Below are positions 45,377 through 56,569 of a stretch of 64,000 bases of DNA, piece by piece. The DNA comes from Brachynemurus nebulosus (lineage: Eukaryota > Arthropoda > Insecta > Neuroptera > Myrmeleontidae), in the NCBI GenBank assembly GCA_035578155.1, contig JAPWDM010000015.1:5584501-5648500 (forward strand). The letters run 5' to 3'. Position numbers and translations under genes: made by a program. Under the pieces are notes generated by a model, which searched no databases, was not told the DNA's origin, and saw only the letters and a program-made list of their open reading frames with translations. Numbering within the stretch: position 1 is the first letter of the stretch; each line of letters opens with the position of its first letter.

Positions 45377-46526
45377 ATAATTTTGAAATTCCCAGGCACA
45401 TAAAAGCCTTAAAAAATTCGTTCATTACATTAGTAGGTTTTTGCGATGCGTGCCTTAGTTCGTATGTAGCGCTTGTATATGCGCGTACCGTTGACGAGCA
45501 TGGTACTATTAATTCAATTCTTTTATGTTCGCAATCTAAAGTCAGTCCAATGTCGAAAGTCACTTTGCCCCGCTTGGAACTTTGCGCTGCGGAACTACTA
45601 GCCAAAAATGTATCAACGATAACATTGCAGTGGATAACTTCGTCGTCAAATAAGTGGAAATCATTTATTTCAAATCGTGTTGCCAAAATTCAAAATACGT
45701 TGCCGTCTGACCATTGGTTTTACGTTCCTGGAAAGGAAAATGCTGCAGATTCCGTTTCTAGAGGTATGACTCCGTCAGCCATTTTAAATAATATTCGTTG
45801 GTTACAAGGACCTAGTTGGCTATTATCTCCCTTAACAGAATGGCCTGTTCAATCGGTTGATAAAATTCCTATTAATAATTGTAGTATACCAACCAATTGT
45901 TTTGCTGTTTTACGAAGTAAATATACTATAATATCTCCGCTATATACTTTATTTGAATATTTTTCATCATGGACGAAACTTTTAAACAGTATCGTTTTTG
46001 TTTTAAGATTTTCCAAAGTTTTACTAAAGAATAGTGTCATAACTAAGTACGAATTAGAAAATGCCGAGCTTCATTTAATTCGAGCCGTTCAACAACGACA
46101 TTTTAGAAATGATTATCTCAGTCTTACCCAAAACAAAAATTTAAATTCAAACCTACGCCATTTAAATCCATTTATTGTTAATGGCATTATCAGAGTCGGT
46201 GGTCGTATATCTAATGCCAACCTTAGTTTTGAAAGAAAACATCCTGTACTATTACCAAAATGTGACCCATTTGTTACATTGTTAATCGATTACCATCACA
46301 AGTTATACAACCATACCGGTGCCCATTTATTAATGTCATTGTTACGATAAAATTATTGGATCCTTTCTGCCATAGACATAATTAGACAACGAATATGGAA
46401 ATGTACTCATTGTTTCAAAATTAAACCAAAACCCACTTATCCAATGATGGCTGACCTACCAAAGGACCGTGTGTCTCAAGCCAAAGCGTTTCTTTCAACT
46501 GGTATAGATTTTACCGCATTTTAAAA
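45377..46526 (+). pseudogene. BEL/Pao RNase H remnant and integrase zinc domain
   Basis: FCDACLSSYVALVYAR and KVTLPRLELCAAELLAK are the RNase H start. The following block, which should contain the SDS motif, is missing: AAELLAKNVS runs straight into TITLQWITSSSNKWKSFISN, an internal deletion of tens of residues. HWFYVPGKENAADSVSRG then RIRVGGRIS-type sequence (IIRVGGRISNA) and the HH-CC zinc binding region (HHKLYNHTGAH, CTHCFK) follow, with a TAA at 46348-46350. Confidence 0.82.
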
Positions 46527-47403
46527 CGTAACTCCAATGCGCCGACGCGGTATTCGTCCCCAGAAGGCATATATTTGTCTTTTTGTGTGCCTTTCTACTA
46601 AAGCGTTACATTTAGAACTGGTCCCCGATTTGTCTACTGATTCATTTCTGGCAGCCTTTAAGAGATTTTTATCTCGCCGTGGAAATTGTCTTACAGTCTT
46701 CACAGATTGTGGAAGTAATTTTCTTGGTGCCAAACGAAAACTTAATGAAATTTTTGAAATTGTTAATTCTGAAGATTTTAGAAAAGCATTTCAGTTTGAA
46801 CTTAACATTCAAAAAATAGAATGGAAATTCAATCCGCCCTCAGCTCCCCACTTCGGTGGAGTGTGGGAATCCCAAATTAAAAGCGTTAAAAATCATCTAG
46901 TTCGCATTATTGGGCAATAAATTTTAACATACGATGAATTTAATACGGCCTTTACCCAAGTTGAGGCTTTACTCAATTCTAGACCCCTTTGTTGTTTGAG
47001 TAACGATCCGAATAACCTTTCAGCACTAACGCCAGCAAATTTTCTGTATGGTTCTCCTTTAGCGTTTTTTCCCTCTAACGATTTGTCAAATGAATCCATT
47101 ACCCGTTTAAATCGGTATAAAATGTTAGATTTCATCATTCAGCATTTTTGAAAACGTTGGCATTTAGAATATTTAGCCAGCCTTCAGTCAAGACAAAAGT
47201 GGAATTCAAGTTCCGATTTATCCCTGATAGGACAAGTAGTAATTCTCATTCAGGATAATACACCGCCATTACACTGGCCACTTGCTGTTATTGAAAAATT
47301 GCATTTTGGAAAAGATGGTATACCTCGAGTCGCAACAGTTCGTACCAAAACTACTACTTTTCTACGACCTCTTGTTAAACTATGCTCTCTGCCGTCCCAA
47401 TAA
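46488..47403 (+). pseudogene. BEL/Pao integrase core and C-terminal domain
   Basis: DDE motifs are present: STGIDFTAF (a stop follows), VFTDCGSNFLGAKRKL and PPSAPHFGGVWESQIKS. TAA at 46918-46920 and TGA near 47149 interrupt it. The last part (EALLNSRPLC, LTPANFLYGSPL, IGQVVILIQDNTPPLHWPL, RVATVRT) is the DUF5641 C-terminal domain, ending at TAA 47401-47403. No 3' LTR is recognised after it. Confidence 0.87.
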
Positions 47404-47620
47404 TTAATTTTCATTTTGTATAATTAAGTATTATATCCATGTATTCATTAGTGTATAAGTATAGCGTTAAGTTAACTATTTTTATTATAAATAGAATCAA
47501 GTGATTAATTTACAATATAATTTTGTTGTTTGTATGAAACAAATATATATTTTTATATTATATAAATTTGCCTTAGTTTTCATTTCTAAACTTTTCTGCC
47601 TTGAACTTGTTTCAACAATT
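47404..47620. other. AT-rich spacer after BEL
   Basis: No LTR or gene is identifiable. Confidence 0.35.
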
Positions 47621-48137
47621 TCAGCCACTCGGACCGCGAATACTTAAAGGTGCATGGTCTTGTGCAGGCCATCTTGCATAGCTCAACGAGCTGTGCATGG
47701 GACGTGGATCGTTCATGTAGAACGATGAGTGGAAGCCGACGTCGGGGGCGGCGGCACTGGTACTGGCGGCGGCTGTGGTGGGTGCTCCGGCAGCGGGTCC
47801 GGTAACTGGTTTTAGCACCGGCTTCTTGGTATTAGCAATCGGGACGGCGCCGGCGGGTGGCTGGAACACTAGAGCTGCAAATTTATTTGCATGCTTCAAT
47901 GGGGCGGGGAGTGGAGACGACGACGGCCTTTTGGACGTCTTTTTTGGGATTTCAAATCCCGACTGGCATGCATTCGTTTCCATCCTGTCCAAAGCGCAGG
48001 ATGGCTCTTCTTTCTTCTCTCCAGCTGCCGCCAGCCGGATGGCCTTCTTGTCGATCCTTACTGCAGTGAACCGCAACTTGTTCCCGTTGATAATCTGTTT
48101 GTTGTAGACAGTGTTGATGTTTTTAAATTTCTTCACT
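47621..48137 (-). CDS. unidentified GC-rich exon (Ala/Pro/Ser-rich protein)
   Basis: An open minus-strand exon of about 172 codons ends at TGA 47621-47623. It is preceded by a good acceptor (TTTCTGTTACAG, then GAGTGAAG), so it is probably the last exon of a spliced gene. The protein starts KKFKNINTVYNKQIINGNKL, has a conserved-looking LRFTAVRIDKKAIRLAAAGE segment, then a Pro/Ala/Thr-rich low-complexity stretch. Base composition is far more GC-rich than all neighbours. I do not recognise the family. It may be a host gene exon, or a gag-like protein of an LTR or non-LTR element. No other exon was found within the window. Confidence 0.45.
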
Positions 48138-48589
48138 CCTGTAACAGAAATTTTTAAGAATTATTAGTAAAATTAAAATAAAATTGTAACTGTGTAACAA
48201 TGGCACATATAAAAGCACCACTATAACAACAGTAAAATACTTAGTAATAATAGCGAATATAGAAACTCCAACAATATTCAGATAAGCGATCGGTAAAAAC
48301 AATGTTCATAGAACCGAGTCTTATCTCTGACTGATAAAAATTACATTCGATACATGCCTTATATACTAATTTCATCTGCCTATACTTATGAAGGGGAAGT
48401 AGTATGTGATATGGAAGTGGAAGGCGTAGGGGTAGTAGGAGAATTCAAAAAGCAAGATTAAATACATGTGACAAAAGGCAAAACATGCGACAAAAGATTG
48501 AAACCTAAAATTAACAAAAAACAATATTACAGCAAAATACAGTTTTCAAGATTTAAATAAATTATAATATTTATAATAAAAATAATAAG
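48138..48589. other. spacer, Penelope 3' sequence in inverted orientation
   Basis: Bases about 48390-48530 correspond, reverse complemented, to the PLE-2 3' region (GACAAAAGATTGAAA, ACATGTGACAAA, GGAAGTGGAAG words). Bases 48140-48340 may be intron of the GC-rich exon's gene. Confidence 0.45.
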
Positions 48590-49760
48590 TTGAACTGTAA
48601 ATATCGGTGTAGTCATTTAAAAGATGATCGGATTTAATGGATTTCTTTTGCTTCTATAATTGTTAACTTCTGTTCTTCGGTTGCCTTCGGTATTTTCCCG
48701 TTCTGGTGTGTATCCGGTATCAGTTAAATGCCTCGCAAAAGCAGAGTCGAATTTCTTATTTCTATACGATCTGAAATGCTCTGCTCTCCGGGTTTCAAAG
48801 TTTTTGCCAGTTTAGCCGATCTAAAAACTATTACAGTCTTGGGAGTTTAATTTTTAGATACCCAATTTTTTAAGTTTATCAAATTTTGTTTTATTGTTAC
48901 ATATTAAGTTTCCTAGATTAAAGCCTGATTTAAATGCTATATTTACGTTTGATTTTTCTAGAATTTTTTTTAAATTTTATTTGGTATATTACCAAAATAT
49001 GTTATAAAGTTAGTTTTTGGGTTCTGGTTTAACAGAGGGATAAATTTCTTTTAAAATTTGTTTAAATTCTTTCTATTATATCCGTTATTATTCCGCTATT
49101 ATTTTTATGTTATTTATTTCTTTTTTAAAATTTTCTTCTGACAAAGGTATATTAAACCCTCGGTGGATTATGGAATTATAGGCTGCGATTTTATGTTGAT
49201 ACGGACATATTGAATCATTTGGAATTGTAATGCCAGAGTAAGATGATTTTCTGTGTATATTCCAATTAAGCTTATTGTTAATTTTGATTATAGTTAAATC
49301 TAAAAAGTTTATGCTATTATCTTTTTCTACCTCTATGTCAAATTGAATTTTTGGGTTTAATGAATTTATTGACTCTAAAAATTTTTCTAGTTGGTGGATC
49401 GATCCATCGAAGCCTATAATTATGTTGTCCACGTATCTATACCAAAATTTTACATGTTGTTTGGTTAGTGTATTATTCATTATTACTTCCTCTAAGTTCG
49501 ACAAATAAATTTCCGTTAACAAAGGACTCAGAGGTGATCCCACTGAAAGACCACTTGTCTGTCGGAAGATTTTATTGCCGAACTCAAAAAGTGATTTTGA
49601 TTTAACATTGTATTAAATGTGTTCATTAACTCGGATTGTTTTACCGGATTTTTATCTTATTTTTTATTATTTCACTAATTAAGTTTAGACATTCCTTGGT
49701 AGAAATGTTGGTGAGAATACTACGCACGTCCAGGAACGCCAGTTTGTACCGACCGGGAAA
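48590..49760 (-). pseudogene. Penelope-like element, RT end and decayed GIY-YIG (PLE-3)
   Basis: Minus strand. Motif A region LAFLDVRSILTNIS (about 49745-49700) is followed, after shifts, by IFRQTSGLSVGSPLSPLLTE, YRYVDNIIIGFDG (YVDN where YVDD is usual) and INFLDLTIIKINNKLNWNIH, then KIAAYNSIIHRGFNIPL with EENFKKEINNIKIIAE. The GIY-YIG part (about 48970-48640) is recognisable only in pieces with several stops. It is the same subfamily as PLE-2, in opposite orientation and more decayed in the endonuclease. Confidence 0.8.
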
Positions 49761-50512
49761 GGGGGTGTTGATTTACAAGTTGATAGGAGTTTTTAATGCT
49801 GTGTTTGGAGCTAAATTTGATTTCGTTTTTAAAAAGGGAGTCTAAGTGTTACGATAATTTATGTGATGGGCATTGTGACGTTGCACTTTTTGTGCATATT
49901 ACGGTCCGCCATTTTGTTTTATTCTCGGAATATTATTGGTTCTTAATTTGGAGGTGTGACCATTTTGGTGTGACGTCACTACCACCTTTTTCCATATTCA
50001 ATATTGAATAATCTAATCTTCATAATATTTTAATATATTTCATCTAAAACGATATTTTCTTTTAATTAAATATTAAATTAACGTAAATTCAATTATCTAT
50101 GTATTCAACTGTACTTTAGTACAATTAAACGTTAAAATATTGATTTCACTTCTGTAGATCATCAATTCCAAGAAGTACATAATTGTTTGTTTATTTTAAG
50201 TACGTTTGTTTCGTTTGCAACACAACAGGGTAGTTTGTTGGAGTCGTGTACCTATGGAAAATTCTATAATATTCTATTTGTAATTACGTATTAAGTCTGT
50301 TTGTTATATATCTATCGCATTCATATTGACTGCTTTTGCATTTTTTGTCTTTCTCTTAAAGATCACTGTTTGCTAGATCGTTCTAGAATTCTCTTTGGAC
50401 ATGATTATATATACGACTCCACCACTCACCACAGAGACAGATATCAACAGGACACACACATAAAAAACACGATATGAATTAGACGTAGTTCGAGTCTTTT
50501 TGTTCAATCCGT
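49761..50512. other. spacer, possible LTR remnant begins
   Basis: No gene is seen. From about 50210, features of an LTR appear (TATATATA near 50405-50415 and a downstream poly-A signal region), but paired LTRs are absent, so this is only a suggestion. Confidence 0.25.
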
Positions 50513-50660
50513 ATTTCGTGGGTCGAATCCCTTAAAACTTTATAAATGTATTTTCGTTATACGTAATTCGTAAACTATCGTTTTATATTTCGTGGGACGA
50601 ATCCCTTAAAACTTTATAAATGTATTTTCGTTATACGTAATTCGTAAACTATCGTTTTAT
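50513..50660. repeat. 74-bp tandem duplication
   Basis: Two adjacent 74-bp copies starting ATTTCGTGGG[T/A]CGAATC, differing at one base. Such near-identity implies a recent duplication. It lies within the possible LTR remnant. Confidence 0.93.
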
Positions 50661-51104
50661 TTAATAAATATCGACGAATAACTTTTGTAAATTATTTTGT
50701 AAAAGTAATTATTTTTGAAATTAATAAAAATACGTTAAAATAAATTGTGTTTTATTTCGTAAACAACGCCGAAACACATAAGTAAAAGTGATTAAAATTA
50801 AGAAATATTCTACGGTGACTCCTTCTGACAACTTAATCCAATAGGAGAGGAAGTATCTACACCAATAAGGATTAGAAATCCAAAGGGCATCACAGGGACA
50901 CAGAACAATAAAGAAGCCGAATTTCAACATTGGCATCTACAGGCGTGGATTACACCACAAAAGTAAACGCCCCAAGTAACGGAAAGTTACAGCATCCAAT
51001 GGCGCGATTAGTAAATAAATTATTTCTGACAAACATAGAAAATAGTTTCTGGGTCAGTAGTTTGCGCTTGGGATAAATTATCCGGATCGGCAGCCATCTG
51101 GCAC
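50661..51104. other. spacer with possible primer-binding-like site
   Basis: TGGCATCTACAGGCGTGG at about 50930 begins with TGG, as primer-binding sites do, just after an A-rich putative LTR end. No tRNA match can be verified here. The rest is 3' flank of the MADF-BESS gene. Confidence 0.25.
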
Positions 51105-51508
51105 TTAATTGATATTTGTGGTATTTAGATTTCCCAGTTCTGCCTCAAGGAGGGCATCATTAATAAATTTTTCAGCGTAGATTATTTGCAGTCGAGGTAA
51201 GTCCCTTAATTTACATGCCACATTCCGCCCAAATACATCATGGCTGTCTTCTTTTATTTCCCTTAAGCGTTTTCCAATAAAATATATTGTGTCGTCTAAC
51301 TCTTTAGTTTTTTTGCTTTTTTTTGCTTAGGAGGCAATCCACGTGCACTTATACTTGAAACTGGGGAACTCTCTCGCGGTTCTGTAGAAATTACTGTAGA
51401 TTCTTGTGATGGTGGTCGATCTAGAGGAATATCCGTTGTACTGTCTGTAAATGCTTGTGACGTTGGTCGATCTAGAGGAATATCCGTTGTACTTTCTAAG
51501 TCTTCACT

Positions 51509-51534
51509 CTGTAAAATAATATTTATTGTTTTAG
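51509..51534. promoter_or_regulatory. back-to-back splice acceptors on opposite strands
   Basis: This 26-bp AT-rich segment ends in TTTTAG on the plus strand (transposase exon begins at 51535) and, read on the minus strand, in TTTTACAG (MADF-BESS exon 3 begins at 51508). Each acceptor's pyrimidine tract overlaps the other's region. Confidence 0.65.
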
Positions 51535-52350
51535 GTTCTAAAAACTGCAGAAGAATGGAAAGAAATAGCGCAAAAATTTGAAAAAACATGGAATTTCCCC
51601 CACTGTCTCGGTGCGGTAGATGGATAGCACGTTAAAATAATACCACCAAAGGAAAGTGGATCATATTTCTATAATTATAAAGGGTTCCACAGCATGGTAT
51701 TGATGGCAGTGGCGAACGCTAATTAACGTGAATTTATTACATCAGAATTTGAGATAAATGAATGAATTTCAGACGGAAGTGTAATTGAAAACACCATGTT
51801 CTACAATAACTTCAAAAATAAAACTTTGAACATTCCAGATATGGAATATTTAAAAGATTCAGACAAAATATTGAATTATGTCTTTGTTGAAGATGAAGCA
51901 TTTCCTATAACTCCTAACTTTATGAAGCCTTTTAACAAAAGAAAATTAACAGTTAAACGTAAAATATTTAATTATCGTTTATCAAGAGCCAGCCGTACTG
52001 TCGAAAATGCATTTGGCAGATTAGCCAATAGGTTCAGAATTTTCCACACAAGCATCAATTTGAGCTTAGAAAATATAGATATTGTTGTTATGACATGTTG
52101 TGTTCTTCCTGATTTTTTTAGACGAAAATATGGGACCGCATATACACCAGCAGGATCTTTGAATATTGAAAATACTGCAAAATCTTCGATAACATTAGGG
52201 TTAAGAACAGACGATTCCAACTTATTAGACTTATAGAGAGAAAGGCACAGAAGCATTTCTAATGATGCCAAGATGACAAGAGAACAGTTTGTTCATTATT
52301 TTAATAATGAGGGTAGTGTTCCGTGGCAAAATACTATGTGTGACTTATAA
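51535..52350 (+). pseudogene. HARBI1-like PIF/Harbinger transposase exon
   Basis: Plus-strand frame after a TTGTTTTAG acceptor, lying inside the second intron of the MADF-BESS gene on the other strand. The order is EWKEIAQKFEKTWNFPHCLG, AVDG (first Asp) with a TAG at 51625-51627 in place of the usual Lys, NYKGFHSMVLMAVANA, ISDGSVIENTMFY (second Asp), YVFVEDEAFPITPNFMKPFN, IFNYRLSRASRTVENAFGRL (catalytic Glu) and FRIFHTSINL. Three in-frame stops lie before 51790 and one at about 52234. The frame is otherwise single to TAA 52348-52350. DDE_Tnp_4 family. The N-terminal exon should lie to the left but is not found. Confidence 0.88.
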
Positions 52351-53620
52351 ATTAATCTAACATTCCCCAAAAACTTGGTATGAAATAATGTATAAGAAAT
52401 TTATTTAAATAAATACTTTCAGTTATTGTTTGAATTAAAATTGTATTTTTATTTTTTTAAAATTGCGGATAGCATAAAAAACCCCAACATTTACTCACCC
52501 GTGTCAATGTTTCATCCATGTTTGAATCAAAATTCGATACTGATTGCCTAGGAATTTCTTGGTCGTCGATGAATTCTAACAAAGAATAATACCACAGTGT
52601 TGACGTATAAACTTTGTCAGCACCAGCGCCGGATCTTAAGGAATCTTTCACTTTCTTTTGTTCTTTACGATAGGAACTTCGTAAAGAATTAATTTTTTTA
52701 TTACCAGTTCCCTAGTCGCGTCAGGCTCAACCTATAAAAAATATTCAATAACTAAGAAAATGACCGGTAAAAATTATTTTAAAGCCAGGAATTTATCACA
52801 ATTGACGGGTGCAGGGGAAAAACGATCAGAGTCATAAAAAGTAAAAAATGCCAAAATCCATGCAGTTATGTTGGCAGTATGCAGAATATTGACCCCGTGC
52901 TAACATTACACGTGAAAATCGAACATAGTCCATGATATGCAAGGGAAGAACCAATTTTTTTTTGTTGAAAAATGCGCATATAATACATAATTCGATGTCA
53001 AATTTCGCGAAAACGGCTAGCCGTCTATTTTCTGCTGGCATGGCGTTTTCTAGCTTACTATATTAGCAATAACCACCGAAAGTTTGAACCAGATCCTATG
53101 CGTGGTTTGATGATTCACACTTAAGTTTAAAAACGCTCTCCTGAAAAATTTACTTTTTGTGAAAAAATCGTTTTTCTCCTCTACCCTTCAATTTGTTATG
53201 TATTTTGAATATTTATGAAAAATTTACGTTAATCATATTTAACTCACTAACATAAATAAAATTTTTAATTTAAATTGGGCAATTCTCTTGATCTAATTAT
53301 TATCGAAAAAGGAAAAATAGTAGATAAAAAAAAAGTATTAGAAAAATTGCTTATTTCTTTCAATTTTTCTACCAGTTTCTGATAAGCAACATTTTTTATT
53401 TCTATCGGAATATTCTCGAGATTTTATTTTCCAGACTGATGGTAAAGAATTGAATCTATGAATTCTGTTATAAATTTTTTCGAATAATTACGTATATCAC
53501 TTGTGCTCATTGTGTAGTAATTCATAAAACAATCGATCACTTGATCACTATTATTACGACTGACATCACTGATTCACCGCATTGAATCGCTGGCCGCTGC
53601 TCGTGTAGCTTGTACACATT

Positions 53621-53686
53621 GTACAAGCGGTACATGTGGTACATCTTGTACATGTGGTACATCTTGTACATGTGGTACATGTTATA
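53621..53686. repeat. 18-bp minisatellite
   Basis: GTACATGTGGTACATCTT repeats about three and a half times, each unit holding the palindromes GTACATGTGGTAC and TGTACA. It lies upstream of the MADF-BESS start and could be the element's subterminal region. Confidence 0.85.
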
Positions 53687-54560
53687 CCCTATGTACACAC
53701 GCAAACAGAACCATGCATACAAAAGTTTACATAAGTAAAACCTTCAGCAGTGCGACGTTTACGCAAGTCTCACCAATGGGTCTGTACGTGATACAGTTTT
53801 CCCGTCCATACGTACATGTTTACTTGCACAAACTGGTTTGCACAAGTAAGTCGGCGGTAAAACTTGAGCATGTGGACGGACCTTAAAAGTCAACTGTCTT
53901 TTTTTTTATATTTAAATGCTACCAGTTCTTTTTCACCATATGGAAACGGCTCACCTTTTTAAAAAGGTTTTAATTGATTTTCTTTTTCTTTATTATCTTC
54001 ATTGTAGTAAAAATTTGTCATCATTTGATGAATGACTGTCAAATCCAGGATCGATTTAGAATTGTGTAACGTAGCCAGTAGATAACGACAAGTCTTCAGT
54101 ACTTCTTTAAGAATTTGATACAGCAAAGTAACTTCCAACTTCAGAGGTGGGTTTCACCCTTTAAAAGTGGAAGATGGCCGATAGGAAAATATGAGACCTT
54201 TATTTTTGTCTGTTCTACACATCTGCAAAGTTTCATCAAAATTGAGAATTCCACTCTGGGTGCATCTTCTTGTCAGTGGTTCGCTGAACATTTTGAGCAT
54301 GAGTAATTTATTGGAATATTTGTTAATTGTCAACCTCTTGGATTTCTATTGTTGTGTGTCAGTGTGTCTGCAGTTGGAAGATAAGAATCCAATTTTGTTA
54401 GCAACTTTATATCCTTTTCAAATGTCATAAAAATATTGTTGTGGTACTCTGTTCCTAACTTCAGGATTGTAATGTGAACACCCAATACTCTCCAAAAAGT
54501 AAAAAATAAAATTTTAGAAATTTGGTCAACAAATAACAATTTATTTAAAAATTTTTCTAA
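53687..54560. other. Harbinger right flank and spacer
   Basis: ACTTGCACAAACTGGTTTGC then ACAAGT at 53823-53848 forms a hairpin. GAGCATGTGGACGGACC just before TTAA at about 53868-53886 looks like a Harbinger terminus, but no left partner is found. From 53890 to 54560 no gene is recognised. Confidence 0.4.
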
Positions 54561-55902
54561 CAAGTAAAGGGCCCCAGACCGGACCTATCGATTTTGATGA
54601 AACTTAGATATGTTGTAAAACACTAAAAACGAAGCGATACGTATTTTTTTTTATCGGCGGAAAAACGGTTTGAAAGGGTGAAATCGCCCTCCAAAAATTG
54701 GGGTAAAAATTAAATTTTTTAAATATCTCGAAAACGGTAAGAGATAGAGCGGAAGTTTAAATTGGCGATGTTGCTCTTTTTTAAAGAGCTATCTATTGGT
54801 ATTAAATTTGTTCAAATTACATCAACAGGGGTGGTTGGGGGTTAAAATTTAGGGGTTAATTTTGCAAAAAGGGGGTGTAAATTAAATAATATAAAAATTT
54901 CGTATACAGATTTGAAATCTATGTCAAAAAATCTAATTGACCTGTTTTTGCTCAATGTTCTAATATTAAGTCTAGGGGTAGCTAACTAGGGGGTGACTGC
55001 GTCGAATAGTCGTACTCTTAATTACATACTAGTTAACATACACTCATTTTTAATATTAACACACTGACAGTGGGTAATAATGTCACAATAAGTGGTTCTG
55101 AAGTTGGACTATCGTATGTAAGGTTTTTATTAGGTTTCCATTCATTTTGAAAATATCGTTATTTTCGGTATCGATAATTTTCTGTAACGAAAACTATAAC
55201 ATCCATTAAAAAACAAACCTTATAAAAACCTTACGTACGACAGTCCAACTTCAGAACCACTTATTGTGAGATTATTACCCACTGTCAATGTGTTAATATT
55301 AAAAATGAGTGTATGTTAACTAGTATGTAATTAAGAGGGTGACTCACCCCTTCTCCAATGTTGCTCAAATTGAATTTTGAAATCGAAAATTTCATTTCTG
55401 GGTTATTCTGAATGTCTTAAACTATTTTCCATGAAGAAAAACTTCTTAAACTACCCAAGTAGTACGACTATTCGACACAGTCACCCCCTAGTTAACTACC
55501 CCTAGACTTAATATTAGGACATTGAGCAAAAACAGGTCAGTTAGATTTTCTGACGTAGATTTCAAATCTGTAAACAGAATTTTTATATTGTTTAATTTTC
55601 ATCCCCTTTTTCCAAAACTAACCCCTAAACTTTAACCCCCAGCCACCTCTGTTGACACAATTTGAACGAATTGCATACCAATAGATAGCTCTTTAAAAAA
55701 GAGCAATACTGCCAGTTTACACTTTTGCTCTATCTCTTACCGTTTTCGAGATATTTAAAAAATTAAATTTTTACCCCAATTTTTGGAGGGCGATTTCACC
55801 CCTTCAGACCGTTTTTCCGCCGATGTTGCTTATTTTCTAATGTTCTATAACATATCTAAGTTTCATCAAAATCGATGGGTCCGGCCCCGGGCCCTTTACT
55901 TG
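54561..55902. mobile_element. foldback element with about 450-bp arms and TAA duplication
   Basis: TAA flanks both ends (54558-54560 and 55903-55905). The left arm starts CAAGTAAAGGGCCCCAGACC, and the right end is its inverse with few changes. The arms pair for about 450 bp (shared blocks such as TATCTCGAAAACGGTAAGAG and AGAGCTATCTATTGGTAT). No coding. The 3-bp duplication suggests PIF/Harbinger mobilisation. Another palindromic element (55015-55337) sits in the middle. Confidence 0.82.
55015..55337. mobile_element. palindromic MITE nested in the foldback element
   Basis: CTCTTAATTACATACTAGTT and its inverse bound a 323-bp palindrome with arms of about 150 bp (CACACTGACAGTGGGTAATA, AAGTGGTTCTGAAGTTGGAC pair with the right side). 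It separates left-arm and right-arm sequence of the outer element. Confidence 0.78.
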
Positions 55903-56073
55903 TAAGTTAACAAATAACAGAGAAGACTAGTTGATTGTTTCCACTGACTGCTGGTTTCTACTTGACTATTCACTGTTCACTTCGCTTCTCCAACGTTACT
56001 CATAATCACTGACTTTCTTTTTAGACCGAGAGCCCCTGACATCAAATGTTCCGTCATCGCGGATTTACAAACG

Positions 56074-56074
<1 letters not shown>
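55903..56074. other. short spacer
   Basis: No gene or repeat recognised between the foldback element and the first TA array. Confidence 0.3.

Positions 56075-56136
<62 letters not shown>
56075..56136. repeat. (TA)n array 1 of the landing series
   Basis: A 62-bp TA array directly followed by MITE-A. Confidence 0.97.
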
Positions 56137-56137
<1 letters not shown>

Positions 56138-56488
56138 TGTGTGAGTTTTTCGAGACTTGTCATTTTTATTACAGCCAAACTGTTGATTCAATCGAAAAAT
56201 TGTTCAAATAAGAGTTGTAGATATCGACGGGGACAACCGATTGCGATAGTCAGGAGCTTTATAGCTCTTATGGTTTTCGAGCTATGATACAAACTTGTAG
56301 ATTTTTAAATGGAACTATATATAAATTTTTCGATAAAACTGATCTAATGCATTAATTAACAATATAAATGAGCAAAAAAATTTTTTTTACCCAAGTTTAA
56401 TTTTTTAATTTTTTTTAAATTTATCAGTAGCATTTCTATCATAAAAATTTGGTTGTAATACAAATGGCAACTCTCAAAAAACTCATAT

Positions 56489-56490
<2 letters not shown>
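56137..56490. mobile_element. MITE-A, complete copy between TA arrays
   Basis: A 354-bp element. The left end CTGTGTGAGTTTTTCGAGAC and the right end inverted CCATATGAGTTTTTTGAGAG match for about 37 bp overall with several changes. It is flanked by TA arrays on both sides, so the target was TA. Related copies lie at 20100-20370 and 24900-24961, the latter again against a TA array. No coding. Confidence 0.82.

Positions 56491-56566
<76 letters not shown>
56491..56566. repeat. (TA)n array 2
   Basis: A 76-bp TA array between MITE-A and MITE-B. Confidence 0.97.

Positions 56567-56569
<3 letters not shown>

Larger units (their letters stand above)
51105..53510 (-). pseudogene. MADF-BESS accessory gene of a PIF/Harbinger element (three exons)
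   Basis: DNA-binding accessory protein. Exon 1 (about 53510-53330) starts MSTSDIRNYSKKFITEFIDS, then KIKSREYSDRNKK and KLVEKLKE, the first half of MADF. Its donor is damaged (ATAAGC in place of GTAAGC), and there are shifts. Exon 2 (52731-52499) follows a TTTTTATAG acceptor: EPDATRELVIKK, then after a one-base shift SLRSSYRKEQKKVKDSLRSG and STLWYYSLLEFIDDQE; donor GTGAGT at 52498. Exon 3 (51508-51105) has a duplicated STTDIPLDRP segment, a Lys-rich patch, a one-base loss, then the BESS motif (DDTIYFIGKRLREI, QIIYAEKFINDALLEAEL). Insect Harbinger elements pair a transposase with such a Myb/MADF protein. The phase matches across the exon 2-3 junction. Confidence 0.8.

Noticed and set aside
47775..48107. 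Plus-strand open frames opposite the GC-rich exon
   Set aside because: They are shadows; the minus strand has the splice acceptor and the more protein-like composition.
50200..50950. Full LTR with primer-binding site
   Set aside because: No paired LTR, no coding and no verifiable tRNA complementarity; mentioned only as a possibility.
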